In this document: positions 22,814-35,407 of the stretch, piece after piece
Numbering within the stretch: position 1 is the stretch's first letter
How the letters are laid out: each line of letters begins with the position of its first letter
From: Paraspadella gotoi
Lineage: Eukaryota > Chaetognatha
Reading direction: 5' to 3'
Length of the DNA: 64,000 nucleotides
Assembly (NCBI GenBank): GCA_051294375.1
Contig: CM119267.1
Location: 20,461,476 to 20,525,475, forward strand
Program-made: the position numbers and the translations under genes
The notes under the pieces: generated by a model
What the model was told of the DNA's origin: nothing
Databases searched by the model: none
Seen by the model: only the letters and a program-made list of their open reading frames with translations

Positions 22814-25800
22814 TCACAAATCCCAAGAAAAAAGATGATGTTTGACCAACATATCACGCACGCCCTCCTTCAAAGGATTGTGCTGATCTTTTCGGGGCGG
22901 GAGTTCCCAGTCTTGTTGTAGATTGAAGGCGAAGTTGGAGAGTATTCGCAACTCGCACTTTATTTGCACCCACCCTGTTTCGGGAAGCGAGAGAAACCAA
23001 ACTGAAATTCGACATGTTTTGATTTAAAATCGAGTGGGGTGTATCCTTGGCGGAAGTCTTACCGGGAGATCGCAAAAAAGACCAAGGATGGTACCACTTT
23101 TCGACAACGGACAGAGAAGAGCAAAGACTCTCCAGCCAAAGGTGCAGCACTTGTTCATTTAGCCCCATGCAGATGGCGCTTCGGAACTTGACGTCCATCA
23201 TGGCGTGGGCGAGGTCGTGAGAGTGGTTCACGCTCTCGATTGATCTGATTGTGAATATCCACCGGCAAAACGTAATAAAGAATACGTTCTTATGGTCAAA
23301 TTTGGTGAGAAGAAGATCAACAACGAACCTGTACAAAAGCTCCTCCGGCGTGAGAACTTTGCCGTCTTCGTCCAAACGATAAGTTTTGCAGAGAACGAGA
23401 CGTGAATAAACGGAATTGAAGTCCTTCTCGATCTCCTTGTGTGCCGCCTCTTCAACGAAGAGCCAAGGATGACAAACCCCTGAAGATAAAATTTATTTGT
23501 GACTTATTGATTAATAATCAATGATTATTGATATCTTAATCTAATAAACTATATTTCTAAATTTTACAATTTTTTTTTTTTTTTTTTGCTAAAAACTACC
23601 TCCGATAATGGACGATTTTTTTAGGCCGTGCTCGAAAATTGCTTTCAACGCCGGACACAAGGTTCCCCGAACGAGATCAGTGATGGTCTCTGGAGGAACG
23701 CCGAGAAAGAGAAATAAAACAGGGATAAGAATCGAGCGGAAGTTTCTGCGGAGAAGGTTTGAGCGAAACTAAATCCTCGTCTCAGAGATCCGAGTCGGGA
23801 AGAAAAAAAAAACTATCGTCTCGTAACGGAGATCGAACGGGAAAGTCGAAATGATCGTGAAACGGTGAAGGAGAAGAAACAACAAATATTTCGCGCCGAG
23901 TCGCGACTAGAGTTTTCCGGCAAGGGTATTTCTCACCCGTGACGGTGTCGTCCCCGGCCGATGTGTACATCTTAGATCGCTCGTCGAGAAGCTCGACGAA
24001 TTTGGCCGGAAACCATCCGCGGAGTCCGTTCAACTCGCCCACCCAACAATGCTCATCTTTTTGAGAAATGACTGAAAATCAAAGTCGAATGAATTCGGTT
24101 AAAGGTTGTTAATTGAAACTCCCCTTCACTCCCCCTCACCCCCCGTTATCCAACTCGATTCACCCGTAATAACGTCGTTTCTCCTGAAGCCCAACTCGTC
24201 GTCGTCGTGACGCTCGAAGTCGAGCAGCGCCTTGGCGCGGCGCCGCCGACCGCGCGTCACCACCGCGTATCGCTCGTGGTCGTGGGAATGCGAGTCCATC
24301 GTGTAGTCGGCCGAGAGGCTCACCTGAGAGGAGAAGGGGGGGAGAAATAAAAAAACAATGTAATTAAATAAGGAAATCTAAAATCGGCATTTCTTTTTTT
24401 TTTTTTTTTTAAATAGAGGGGAACCTCACCGAAGAGTAACGCGAGTCGATTGACTGAAAATGTCGCGCCAACTAAATTTAAAATTAAACGTAAGTTCAAA
24501 ACTTCGTATGATCGGGGTTTCTAATCTCCATGATTTGAATCACTTGTAAAATAGCCTCTCGCAAATCGACGAGCAGCTCCGTCTGTCGGATGTTCTTGTT
24601 CTTCAACGAGTCTGAGTCGTCGCCCTCGCAATCGCCCCAGAAAAGACCGCCGAACATGGAGCGCGAGCGGCCCATGGGCCTTCGGTGCAGCTTGTGCTTG
24701 GGTAAGTTTTGCGAGGATTCGGGGTTGATGAGCGCGCCGTGGTCGGCCATGAGGTAAGCCAGGTGCTTCCGCCGGTTCGTCTCCACGGCCACGGTGGACA
24801 ACGAGCCCGCCGTGCGGAAGGCCGTCGCTATTAGTTCGTCGACGTCTGGAGCAAGGAAAACAAATATAGTAGCATATGTAAATGGTCGACACAGCGACAT
24901 GTTTGTTGACGAACAAGAAACTTAGCCATCATTTGAATTACCTGTGATGTCGCCCGGGATGTCAGATAAGCAGTTAAAGATGTGGGCGGAGTTGTCGCAA
25001 GCCTTCAGATCTTCCTCTCTAGACTTGAGCATTCCGAGCGTGACCCGAAAAAGAGCTACGGAGCCTAAAAATAAAAAAATCAAGTCAGTGAATCGAAAAC
25101 ATGTCTGTTTTTTGTTTATCAAATAAAATCGTTGTTGCAACAAAACAAATCTCTTTGCTAAAAGTCAGTGATCAAAATCAGCCATTTTAACATATGTAAA
25201 TTATCAAATTCCACAACAAATTACCTTCGTAAAAGAATATATCCCATATTCTGAGCAAAACCTTCATGTGAACAACAGAGGCAAATCCGGTGAGAAACCA
25301 GTGAAGGCAAATTAGACTCAATTCGATGTCGTGTTCCTGATGCAAAACAAGACGTGCTTGATAACCCGACTAATATTGATTTCATGACAAGTCGTCCAGA
25401 GTTCTCACCTTGAGTATGCTGTCCGTCTCCGGCAAGTAGTTGACGATGAGTTGGCGAAGAACTCGCTGGTCGGCCTGAACGCCGATCAGGGTGGATGAGA
25501 AGTAGGAGGCGGGAACGAGATCCTCCACGATGGCGCACATCATCCAGAAGGAGTCCTCTTCTTCCATGAAGAGAAGAAGGGAGGCCGCGATCATCCCGGT
25601 GCCTTGGCAATAGCCTTAAAAAGAAGAAGAAAACCAGTCATCCGCTTCGATAAGGTTTTATTCTCCCTTTCATCCCAACCGGACTCACCAATGTCGGGAT
25701 AGAGCCAGGCGATCCCCCTGAGAATTCTTCTGAGTCTAGAGACACCGTTGGCGTTGATGCCGGAAAAACAGACGTTGGCCGGCATCGTGCGAAGCAGATC

Positions 25801-26430
25801 CTGAACGAGGAAGCAAATGGGGAGAGTGAAACATCATCCGTCAATGAGAATCGACGAGTGAGACTCAACGACCTTTTCTATTTGTTTGGACGTCATCAAG
25901 TGCTCGTGCGAAGAGTTTCGCACGATATCTTTGTAACCGAGTTCGGACTGCAGTTTCTTGTGTAAGGCGCCGCTGGTCCGCATCCATATTTGCGGTCGGA
26001 GCGAATGCGGAATGCCTGGAAAGCGAATGTAGATTGGCTTCTTGAACGGGCGAGATTGAAATTATTCTTTAAAGTTTAATTGAAGAGTAGACTGACCTTC
26101 AATGATCATCTTCTTGAGCTTCTCTGACCTCGGCAGCGTAGAGTCGACCTTATCCCACGACATTTCGCCGACGTCCTGATTCATGGTGAACTCCAGATAC
26201 GCCGTCCAATGTAAACGTTGGTTCGGGTCCTAAGGTTGAAAGCGAATCTTACACGTAAACTCGTTTAATTTGTATTCAGTGTTTTACTGTCCTTTACTTC
26301 GACTAAGGGTTGACTGAGCAGTTTGTTGGAACTCTGTTCGGGACCGTCTTCTTCTTCGACCCTGAATCCGAATTCGTCGAATCTGTAACCGAATTCACCT
26401 GGAAAGAAAATTTAAATGAGGAACCCACCA

Positions 26431-26513
<83 letters not shown>

Positions 26514-26902
26514 TCCGGGTCTTCAGCCTCAGCGGCTGAGTCCTGTCCGAATTTAGTCAAAATGTCTTGCGGCCACATGGACGGGGTTAGTGCCGAAAAG
26601 GCTCCCCCCGGAGTCGGCGTCAGGTTCGAACGAGTGGCGCTCCTTAGACGCTTGGCTTTCGTTGACGCCGTTTCCACGGAGGAGACGGAAAGAACGTCGG
26701 CGTCGTGATCGAATTTCCCTTGGTCTGGAGAAGAGGGAGACAACGAAAATATAAAACTTGTAAAAAGCAATTTATTTTTCAAACGCCCCTCACCGTCGAC
26801 ATCGCTATCGGGGTCCGAGTCATTCGTGTCCATGATCGCGCCGCCCTTGACGTAGCCGCTCCGCTCGGGGTCGGCACCGACCAGAGAGCTTAACATCTCC
26901 AT
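22814..26902 (-). CDS. SGSM3: Small G protein signalling modulator 3 (TBC, SH3, RUN domains)
   Basis: Rab/Rap-interacting GTPase-activating protein. Start at 26902 ([16 protein letters not shown]), with an N-terminal extension before the conserved [14 protein letters not shown] (about 26565-26605) and [12 protein letters not shown] (about 26340-26375). TBC domain: [19 protein letters not shown] with the arginine finger (25760-25890), [20 protein letters not shown] with the glutamine finger (split by an intron near 25615-25690), [20 protein letters not shown] and [19 protein letters not shown] (25450-25580). The linker [19 protein letters not shown] follows, then the SH3 domain [20 protein letters not shown] continuing in [20 protein letters not shown] (23960-24245). 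The RUN domain has [28 protein letters not shown] and [13 protein letters not shown] (23050-23375). The protein ends [10 protein letters not shown], stop at 22814-22816. Domain order and sequence match vertebrate SGSM3 closely. Confidence 0.96.
26431..26509. repeat. (CT)n microsatellite forming the start of an SGSM3 intron
   Basis: About 79 bases of nearly perfect CT (AG on the coding strand), with one interruption near 26450. On the minus strand the exon ends ...GACCCGGAGG and the intron begins GTGAGAGAG, so the repeat starts at the third intron base. The next exon resumes GTGAATTCGG in frame. Confidence 0.92.
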
Positions 26903-27193
26903 CCCAATTCCTCAAAAAATCGTTTCCAATTTCCTCGTTCCGGTTTAGATCAGAGTCCTTTTAATTTCCAGGGGGAAGGCACGACATTGCTTCGTCGCAA
27001 TGGCCTAGCCCTTAGCTTATGGTAAATAATATAATAATATTGGCAGCAAAAAGACAAAACATACGTTAACGCAATCAACATGATGAACGTAAAAACTAAA
27101 AATAATTTGCGGAACTTGGAACGACAGATATATTTTTATCGGTCGGCGGGAGGGGTGTGAGAAGAGCTGAGAATTGTCTTTAACTACGGCTCA

Positions 27194-30100
27194 TTATTTG
27201 ACGGTGATTTTTGGAGAGTCTCTGTCGTGGATGGTGTATTTATTCCACTTTTTCGTTGGATCGTAAGGCTCCCAACGTGAGGCAGGAAATATGTGCTTAT
27301 TTCTCTCGTACCTAAAAATCAGAACCAATGCGTCAGAAAATGAGGACAGAAGGTGAGGACTAAATCGACTCACCAACTTCGCAAGCAGACTTTTCCCGGA
27401 TGAGCGTCTTCTTTCTCGACCGAAGCGTCGTTAACCATTCTAAGCAGAAAAAATGTGTGAACCTTTATTGACCAATTACATATTGCCATTCACGTAACTA
27501 TTTCCCCACTCCACACCTAATGTCCTCGACAACATCAAACGTGAAGAGCGGACCACTTTTGCCTCTGGCCTTGGTGACGATAAAGTCGTAAAAGGTGTAG
27601 TGATGCGGGATGATGAGATCCTCCTTGATGAACATAAGGTTGTCAACCGTCGCCGTCTTGAGCTCGTTGAACTCTTTCCTCAGCGTCTCAAGGCATTTTT
27701 GAAGAAACTAAAGAGAGAAACGGAGAATATGCATCATTCTGCACGCTGGCGAAAAAAATAGGGATTGGGATTAACTGACCTGGGAAATGCTGTTTCCCTT
27801 TTTCATCTTGACGACTCGTCGGTGTCCGGATCCGTCCCAATAACTGAAGGTGATCGTAATTTCTTCCGCTTTCATCTTTTCTTGTCGCTCCACCCATTCT
27901 TGCCTGTTGAGGAATGCCCCTTTCGGGTTATCACGCAAATCCAGATCCAAATAAACCAGGCAACCTTCTCACATTTACCTGAGCTTTTCCCGAAACCGGT
28001 TATCCTCATCCTCCCTGTCCCTGTCGGGCAAAAAACTCGTGTCCACGTCGGGATTCTTTCCGAACTTTTTTCTCTTCGACGCGGCTTTGGTTTTCGATCC
28101 GTCTTCGCTGTCTTCGCTGGCGGTCGCTTCGAACTCCCGCTTGAAAGTGGCTGGATAGTGATGTTTGGAAGAAAAGGCAAGAAGATACCAAAAAAAGACG
28201 AAAAGGCTTTATTACAAGGCCACGGCATAAAAAATGCATTTGATATCATTTGCATATTACATTAAAGTAGTTTATCTGTAAGAAAAACTTTAAAAAAATG
28301 ATTTCATACATTAAAAAAAAGTTTCTTGGACTGAATTTAAATTTATGAATTATGAAGATATTGTGAAGTTCTAGTTGGTTGGCGACTTCGCCATGGCGAT
28401 ATCGCCAGAGGCTTTGGCGATGTCGCCAGTCCCCCACTGGCGACCTCGCCAGTGATAAAAGTAGCGATATAATGAAAAGGGCAGCTAACACGGGGATGAG
28501 CATCACCTTCAGGCTCCTCTCCCAACCCTAACCTAAACCAAATCTCCGTTCAACTCTGTGCCTCTCCCTAACCCTAACCCGGGCCTGGGCCTCCCGTACA
28601 TCTCCATGCCTCAACCCTAACCCTAACCACCTTTGATGCATCAACACGGGCCCCTCCCCAACCCTAACCCTAAACCAAGCCTTCCATTCAACTCTGTGCC
28701 TCTCCCCTAACCCTAACCCAGGCTCAGCCTCCCGTACATCTCCGTGCCTCAACCCTAACCGCCTTCGATGCATCAACCACGGGCCCTCCCCAACCCTAAC
28801 CCTAAACTAGCCTCCCGTTAACTCCATGCTCTCCCTAACCCTAACCCAGGCCAGCCTCCCGTACATCTCCGTGCTCAACCCTAACCTAACGCTTCGATGC
28901 ATCAACCATGGGTCCTCCCGCAACCCTAACCCTAAACCAAGCCTCCCGTTCAACTCCATGCCTCTCCCTAACCTAAACCTGGCCCGGCCTCCCGTACATC
29001 TCCGTACCTCAACCCTAACCGCCTTCGATATATAACCCATGGGCCTCTCTCCCAACCCTAACCCTAAACCGGCCCAGGCCTCCCGTACATCTCCGTACCT
29101 CAACCCTAACCCTAATTGCCTTCGATATATAACCCACGGGCCTCTCTCCAACCTAACCCTAACCGGGCCCAGGCCTCCCGTACATTCTCCGTGCCTCAAC
29201 CCTAACCCTAACGCGGGCCTCTTGGTCATCAACAACACCCTCCCTACCCCTATCCCTAAAATTGACATTAATAATAAGCCTAAAATAAACTTAACTTAAC
29301 TCAACCCTACCCTAACCCTAAACTACTCAACCCTAACCCAAAACTATCAACCCTAACCCAACTACTACAACTCAACCCTAACCCTAAACCAACTCAACCC
29401 TAACCCTAATCTGAGTTTAGTTTAGGCGAAATCGCCATAACTAGAACGCTAGATGTAGTTCACAGCTAAATCACCAAATGGCGAGGGCGTCATGGCTAAG
29501 TCGCGTTTTGCGATTTCGCACTGAACTACATCTAGGTTCTAGTTATGGCGATTTCGCCTAAACTAAACTCAGATTAGGGTTAGGGTTGAGTTGGTTTAGG
29601 GTTAGGGTTGAGTTGGTAGTAGTTAGGGTTAGGGTTGAGTAGTTTAGGGTTAGGGTTGAGTAGTTTTAGGGTTAGGGTTGAGTTATTAAGTTTATTTTTA
29701 GGCTTATTATTAATGTCAATTTTAGGGATAGGGGTAGGGAGGGTGTTGTTGATGACCAAGAGGCCCGCGTTAGGGTTAGGGTTGAGGCACGGAGATGTAC
29801 GGGAGGCCTGGGCCCGGTTTAGGGTTAGGGTTGGGAGAGAGGCCCGTGGGTTATATATCGAAGGCAATTAGGGTTAGGGTTGAGGTACGGAGATGTACGG
29901 GAGGCCTGGGCCGGTTTAGGGTTAGGGTTGGGAAGAGGCCATGGGTTATATATCGAAGGCGGTTAGGGTTGAGGTACGGAGATGTACGGGAGGCCGGGCC
30001 AGGTTTAGGGTTAGGAGAGGCATGGAGTTGAACGGGAGGCTTGGTTTAGGGTTAGGGTTGCGGGAGGGACCCATGGTTGATGCATCGAAGGCGGTTAGGG

Positions 30101-31486
30101 TTAGGGTTGAGGCACGGAGATGTACGGGAGGCTGGGCCTGGGTTAGGGTTAGGGGAGAGGCATGGAGTTGAACGGGAGGCTTAGTTTAGGGTTAGGGTTG
30201 GGGGAGGGGCCCGTGGTTGATGCATCGAAGGCGGTTAGGGTTAGGGTTGAGGCACGGAGATGTACGGGAGGCTGAGCCTGGGTTAGGGTTAGGGGAGAGG
30301 CACAGAGTTGAATGGAAGGCTTGGTTTAGGGTTAGGGTTGGGGGGGGGCCGTGGTTGATGCATCAAAGGTGGTTAGGGTTAGGGTTGAGGCATGGAGATG
30401 TACGGGAGGCCCAGGCCCGGGTTAGGGTTAGGGGAGAGGCACAGAGTTGAACGGGAGGTTTGGTTTAGGGTTAGGGTTGGGAGAGGAGCCTGAAGGTGAT
30501 GCTCATCCCCGTGTTAGCTGCCCTTTTCATTATATTCGCTACTTTTATCACTGGCGAGGTCGCCAGTGGGGGGACTGGCGACATCGCCAAAGCCCTGGCG
30601 ATATCGCCATGGCGAAGTCGCCAACCAACTAGAACCACACCTGCGACTCTTGCGTGAATCGCCGGCGACATCGCTATTTGAATGAACTACAACTTAGTGA
30701 TATGATTTTGCGGATTTTTAACTCAGGATTTCCTTTATTTCCTTATTCCACATTGTCGACTTTATCAGTTAACAATTTATTACTTTACTCACACAAACTG
30801 CCTTCTTGCGACGCGTCCGAGTCCGAAGGGCCTTCCGACGATTTCTTTTCCGCTTTGGTTTCCGTCTCTTGAGAATCTTCGTCTTCTCCTGCTCCTCCTT
30901 CTCCTCCACCACCAACGTCGTCTTCCTCCTGCTCTTCATCTCCGAATGGATTAAAAGAGAGACTGGCGATTTGTTTCTTTCTCCTTTCTTTCTCCCTTCT
31001 CCGCTCTTCCTTCTCCCTTTTGAGCTTGTCCTTTTGTTGCTGCTCCTTGCGGGCGATCTCTTGCATCCGTTCCTAGAATAGAGAGAGGACGGGGAAAAGG
31101 TACTGGGTAAAACTGCTGGGTTCCGTAGGAATGGCTCGTCGAGGGTTACTTTGACGACGTCTTCTTGTTTGGCCTTCATCTCGTCGAGGGTGACGAGTCC
31201 GACGGTCTCGCTCTTCAACTGCTGCTCCACCGCGTCGTAGTGGGCGGCGAACTTTTTGTCGATGTTGCCTGCGCGGAGTTGAAATTGTTACTTTCGTCCA
31301 TACTAATCGCACCCACTTCCATCGCCTCAAAACTTACCACCAACCACCAAAAAACTTACCCCTCATCTCCGTTTCCTCTTCCAGTTTCTTTTTTCTTTTT
31401 TCCAACTCGTCCTGTTGTTGTTGTCGCTTTTTTAACAGATGCATGGCGCGCTGCCCTTCGGCCGAAGCTCCTTTGTAAAAAGCCAT
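27194..31486 (-). CDS. FAM50: FAM50 (XAP5) family nuclear protein
   Basis: Nuclear protein linked to the spliceosome. Exon 1 (about 31355-31486) starts [20 protein letters not shown], matching the FAM50A N-terminus. Exon 2 (about 31157-31270) has [19 protein letters not shown]. Exon 3 (about 30796-31075) is a Lys/Arg/Glu helix then an acidic tail. Exon 4 (about 27978-28150) has [19 protein letters not shown]. The following exons encode [13 protein letters not shown] (about 27830-27870), [20 protein letters not shown] (27560-27625) and [10 protein letters not shown]. The last exon ends [20 protein letters not shown]...TVK, stop at 27194-27196, with a 7-8 residue extension past the usual C-terminus. 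The intron between exons 3 and 4 is about 2.65 kb, far larger than its neighbours, because it holds a 2.27-kb foldback element. Confidence 0.96.
28368..30635. mobile_element. 2.27-kb foldback element with telomere-like repeats, in a FAM50 intron
   Basis: Two arms of about 1.1 kb (28368-29461 and 29522-30635) are inverted copies around a spacer of about 60 bases. Each arm has outer and inner caps with the palindrome GGCGAnnTCGCC. Between the caps are units of about 90-140 bases containing CCCTAACCCTAA (left arm; TTAGGG in the right arm) plus the fixed segments CATCTCCGTGCCTCAACCC and CCTTCGATGCATCAACC. At least six units are visible in each arm. Units correspond by position between arms but differ by small indels, so the arms are similar and not identical. 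No protein-coding signal; long frames across it are translations of the repeat. I could not see a target duplication, so transposition is inferred. Confidence 0.88.
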
Positions 31487-31801
31487 TGTTTTTGCCCGGT
31501 AACAGTTTTGTTTTTGATTTTTAAAATTCGATGACTTTGGACTTTTCATGTAAAAAAGGCACGAATGAGAGGTAAAAAATATTTAGCATAATTAAACAAT
31601 GATTGATTAAAAAAAAACAAAAAACAGCGAAAATAATAATCAAGGATAAAATCTAATGAACCAATTAAAAATACATCCTGAGCATATTCCGTTGATTGTA
31701 AAAACATACGAAAGTGACTAATTACACTACAATAATTCGTTATTAAGTATTAATTCGGATTTTAGAGCTTCGCTTTAATTGAGCACTTAGGCCGAAAGAA
31801 A

Positions 31802-34656
31802 TTAGTGCCAACAAACGTCGCCCTCCTTAAGAGTTCGTTGCAAATCTTTAATGCCGTACAACAATTGTTTGGCCCCGTTGGCGGTGGATGGAATACACTG
31901 AACCTGCGATACAAAAGAAAACAATTGAATTAAAGTGAGTAAAGTTTTTTACAACTGCGACGATATTTACCATAATTCCGTCTTGGACGTCGACGCGTGG
32001 ACCCTCACCGAGTTCCACAGATTTGGAAGAGACGTTGGGATCTTTTCCAGTTCTTTCTCTCCTTCGCCGTGTGGACGTTTTCGACGTCGTCGCAAATGTC
32101 TTTGATTTAGAAGCCGAGTTTCGCTTCTCTTCTTTTGATTTCTTCCCGCTTTTCTCTCGTTGTTTCAAACCCTTGGAAATTTTCTTTAAGACGTTGATCT
32201 GCTTCCCTACGAGAGGAGAGTAATTACGCTCCAACAATTACAATTGTAAATCATAAATAACAATGGAAGAGTTTTAATATGAAACAAGACGAACAGAAAT
32301 ACACACCTTTGACGTTCATTTTGGCGACAAGATCCTGAAGACGATCCTCCAGCGAAAGAATCTCCGCGGTCTGGGAAGCCGATCGAACGTCGCCGTCTGC
32401 CAATTTAAAAAAAAATAATGAATACAAAGAAACGAAAGAATCACGCCTTCTTCACTCACCCGTCCCCAAAGCCTCGTCGACCCCCAACGCTTTCAACTGG
32501 ATGGAGATCTCGTGATGTTCAAAGCTCATGGCGGCGAACTCGTCCTGCAATGCGTCCAGTACCGACGCCACTTCTCGCATCTGCGCGTCCGCCGTCATCG
32601 GCATCGATTCCACTTCGGTTCTCGGCGACGCCTCTGGCGTGGAGAACGCCAAAGATGCATTGACGACACTTTTTGGCGCCGACAAAGTTGACGTCGCCGG
32701 CGCATTGGGCGCGGGATTAGCGTCGTAAAGCAAACGCAGGTGATCGCAGAGGCCGCTGTCGTGACTCTTGAGTTTGGCTACCAAAGTTTGGATGTTGGCG
32801 GTAAGAGAATGAGAATCGGTCGTGCTGGTTCGAAAATAAGCAAGTTGGTCATTAAAATGAAGGAAAGGACGAAACTATCAACGAATCACCTTTTGCCGAC
32901 GACGAAAGGAACGTGCTTCATGTCGAGTCGATAATGACATCGAGACGCCCTGAGAAACGAAAACAAAAAGTCTAAATCGAAGACGCCGAATTTTGACTCA
33001 TTTTGATCATTTTGACTCACCATTTTCCGGGTGATGTTTTGCGGCCGCCCCGTAACGGTGATTTCGACGTAGACTTTCTCTCGCGATTCAAGCGCTGCTC
33101 AGGAATAAGAGAAGCAGAGCGTTAGTCTAATTAACTGCTGTGCGCCATATTGTATCAAGAAATAAATAGCTCACGTTTTGAATTTCGCAAAGACGTTCGC
33201 GCTCTCTTCTGGGTGGAAGAGGATTCTGGGAATGGTCGCAGGGATAACTACGAAAAACCGAGTCAGAGATTCGAAACTTTATATATTTCCATTTAAAAAT
33301 TAAAAACAAAAACCGGTTCTTCCCACCCGTCAAAAGGCTCTGCAGCTGCAGCCGGCGATTCCATCGAAGACGATGACTGGTGCCTTAATCTGCCTCTCGG
33401 CGGTTTCTGCCGCTCCTTTGATGGCGAAGCGGGGGAAGACGAAGCGTCGTTTCCGGCCAAAGCTTTGGCGTCATTTTCTCGGTGCTTGACCTCTGAGGAT
33501 CGAGCGGGAGACGATTTTTTACGGTCGAGAGCGTCGAGGTTCTGCCTTGACGCCGTCTCGTCGCGTTTGTGTCTATTGCATTCCAGTTCCTTTTCCAGAA
33601 GTCGTATTCTGCCAAGAAAATTAATTTGTCAAAAAATCGACAACATAATCAGGAAATTCTCTTTCCCGCTGAACCCACCTCGCCTCGGCCAAGCTCTGCG
33701 AAATCTTCAACGTTGCCCGCTCTTTCTCCAGGTTCTGCAGAGCGGAGAGGCGACTCTCGGGTCGACCGATCTCGTCGGGCGAACTCCGCGAAGAAGGTCG
33801 TCGATCCTGAGAGATGAGCACCTTCGCCCGCAAATTCTGAAGGCTGCTGCCGACGGAGCCGCATTCGGTCTCGACGAACTGGAGATGCTTTCCTGGAAAG
33901 GTTTTTAGGATCGAATTTTTTTTTTACAGCCTCAATCCGACAGTTTCATCCTCAATGTGCTCACCGATCGCAGAGCTGAGCTCCTTTGCCTCTTTGACGT
34001 TTCTCGGTGTGCTTGGATTGGACGGTAGGACCTCCTTCGCGATGTTTGACTCATTTAAATTGGACGACGTCCTTAAAGTCGTCACCCCCGTTTCAGTGAC
34101 AACGGGATTCCTCTCGTCGAACTTCTCCCCGGGATTCAAATCGAGGATCACGTTTTGATCGAGCGTGCGACGAGTCGAGGCTCGATCCGGGGACGAGCGG
34201 AGTCGATCCGGCGACGAGGCGATCGGAGACGCGCCTTTTCGGTTTTAAATATTTTCAAAGCTCAAACTCGGCATAACATTTTGAAATTCTGTCGACTACA
34301 CAAATTTGGGCCCGACTCTTACCAAGGGACACCTTCCTCGCCGCCGTCTCCAGGTCGAAAAGAGTTTTTTCTCGGCTCATCTCCAATTTTTTGATTTTTC
34401 GCTGCAGACTCTCGAGAGCGGAAAGGATTGACGCGCTTTGAGTCACCGGCAGGGCCTGCATCGTCAGAAAGAAGAGAGATCAAAAAGAAAAAAACTCGCG
34501 ATTAAATCGGGATTTTCAAGCGAGCATAAAAGTCCGTACCGAAGTAGAAGGCACATCGTGTTTTCGACGCAAAGCTTCGGAAGACGGACTGTTGATGAAA
34601 GGTTTGACAGTGGGAAAATCAACGTAGTCCGTGCTCTCCCCGGGGTCAGTCTCCAT
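31802..34656 (-). CDS. CEP57: Centrosomal protein of 57 kDa (CEP57 family)
   Basis: Pericentriolar protein that anchors microtubules and helps organise the PCM. Start at 34656 (METDPGESTDYVDFPTVKPF), resembling the vertebrate N-terminal KPFLNSD region. The N-terminal coiled coil opens ASILSALESLQRKIKKLEMS (34375-34435) and continues through LEKERATLKISQSLAEARW (33680-33740) and RIRLLEKELECNRHKRD (about 33560-33610). A disordered Ser/Pro/Lys linker follows. The microtubule-binding C-terminal domain shows CHYRLDMKHVPFVVGK (about 32890-32940), LVAKLKSHDSGLCDHLRLLY (32725-32785) and LDALQDEFAAMSFEHHEI (about 32505-32560). The last exon encodes AKQLLYGIKDLQRTLKEGDV then CWH, as in the vertebrate ending, stop at 31802-31804. 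CEP57 and CEP57L1 cannot be separated. Confidence 0.93.
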
Positions 34657-35300
34657 GGTTACAGAGCTAGAATCCGTATGTGGAGATAAAGCCGCTCCGA
34701 CGAATTTTTAACATTTTTAAAGCTTTCATTCCATGCAAAGGGATGACGGTAAGTACATCATAATTGCTTTTAACGAAAGTAGATACTGTGCGGTTTAAAA
34801 ATCAAAATCCAAAATAAAATATAACCATAAAACCCAAACAGTATATGGTCGAAAAAATTGTAAATCAAAACATTAAAAATCATAAAAAAATAGTGAATAA
34901 GAAATTTTATTTTAAAATATGGCAACAAAAAATGGCACGCACGCGCTCATGGATAAATTAGTAAAAATGTCACTTTGTAAATTGTGCAAGAAATTCATAA
35001 CCTTCACCCAAAAAACACAGTAAAACGAGTACCTTTCGCAAGAGCCGAAGCCTAACTTAATTTATTATGTGCAGGAAAAGATGGTGTGAGAACTGAATGA
35101 GGAGGTATATGTGGTATATCAGAATCTATAAGTCTTGTCCAATCAAACAATCACAACTCTTTGTAATAACTGAAAAATGAGTAACAACTCATAATGTGCG
35201 CTACATATGCCTGAAAAATTGGCAATTGTGGCGGTATATTCACACCGCCTCACATCAACCATCATTCAGCCAATACCATTGGCTCAGAGGGGGAACACAC
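34657..35300. other. Intergenic region left of the assembly gap
   Basis: Mostly AT-rich non-coding sequence with no gene or clear repeat family that I can identify. It ends at the run of Ns. Confidence 0.55.
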
Positions 35301-35325
35301 NNNNNNNNNNNNNNNNNNNNNNNNN
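35301..35325. other. Assembly gap (25 Ns)
   Basis: Run of 25 undetermined bases. It lies beside a retroelement fragment and about 900 bases left of a large inverted repeat, so the local assembly should be treated with caution. Confidence 1.
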
Positions 35326-35407
35326 AAACACTTTATTACCATTACAACTATTATTATTAACTTTATTAATTTGAGCGAGCCCTCTATGTTGTACATTCCC
35401 AATTCCA

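Noticed and set aside
28528-29440. A true telomere end
   Set aside because: Unique FAM50 gene sequence lies on both sides and the TTAGGG blocks are short and interspersed, so this is internal.
28528-30632. Several long frames on both strands in the telomere-like element (Gly/Leu/Arg-rich repeats)
   Set aside because: They are six-frame translations of the repeat units; frames appear symmetrically in both arms and show no non-repeat coding signal.
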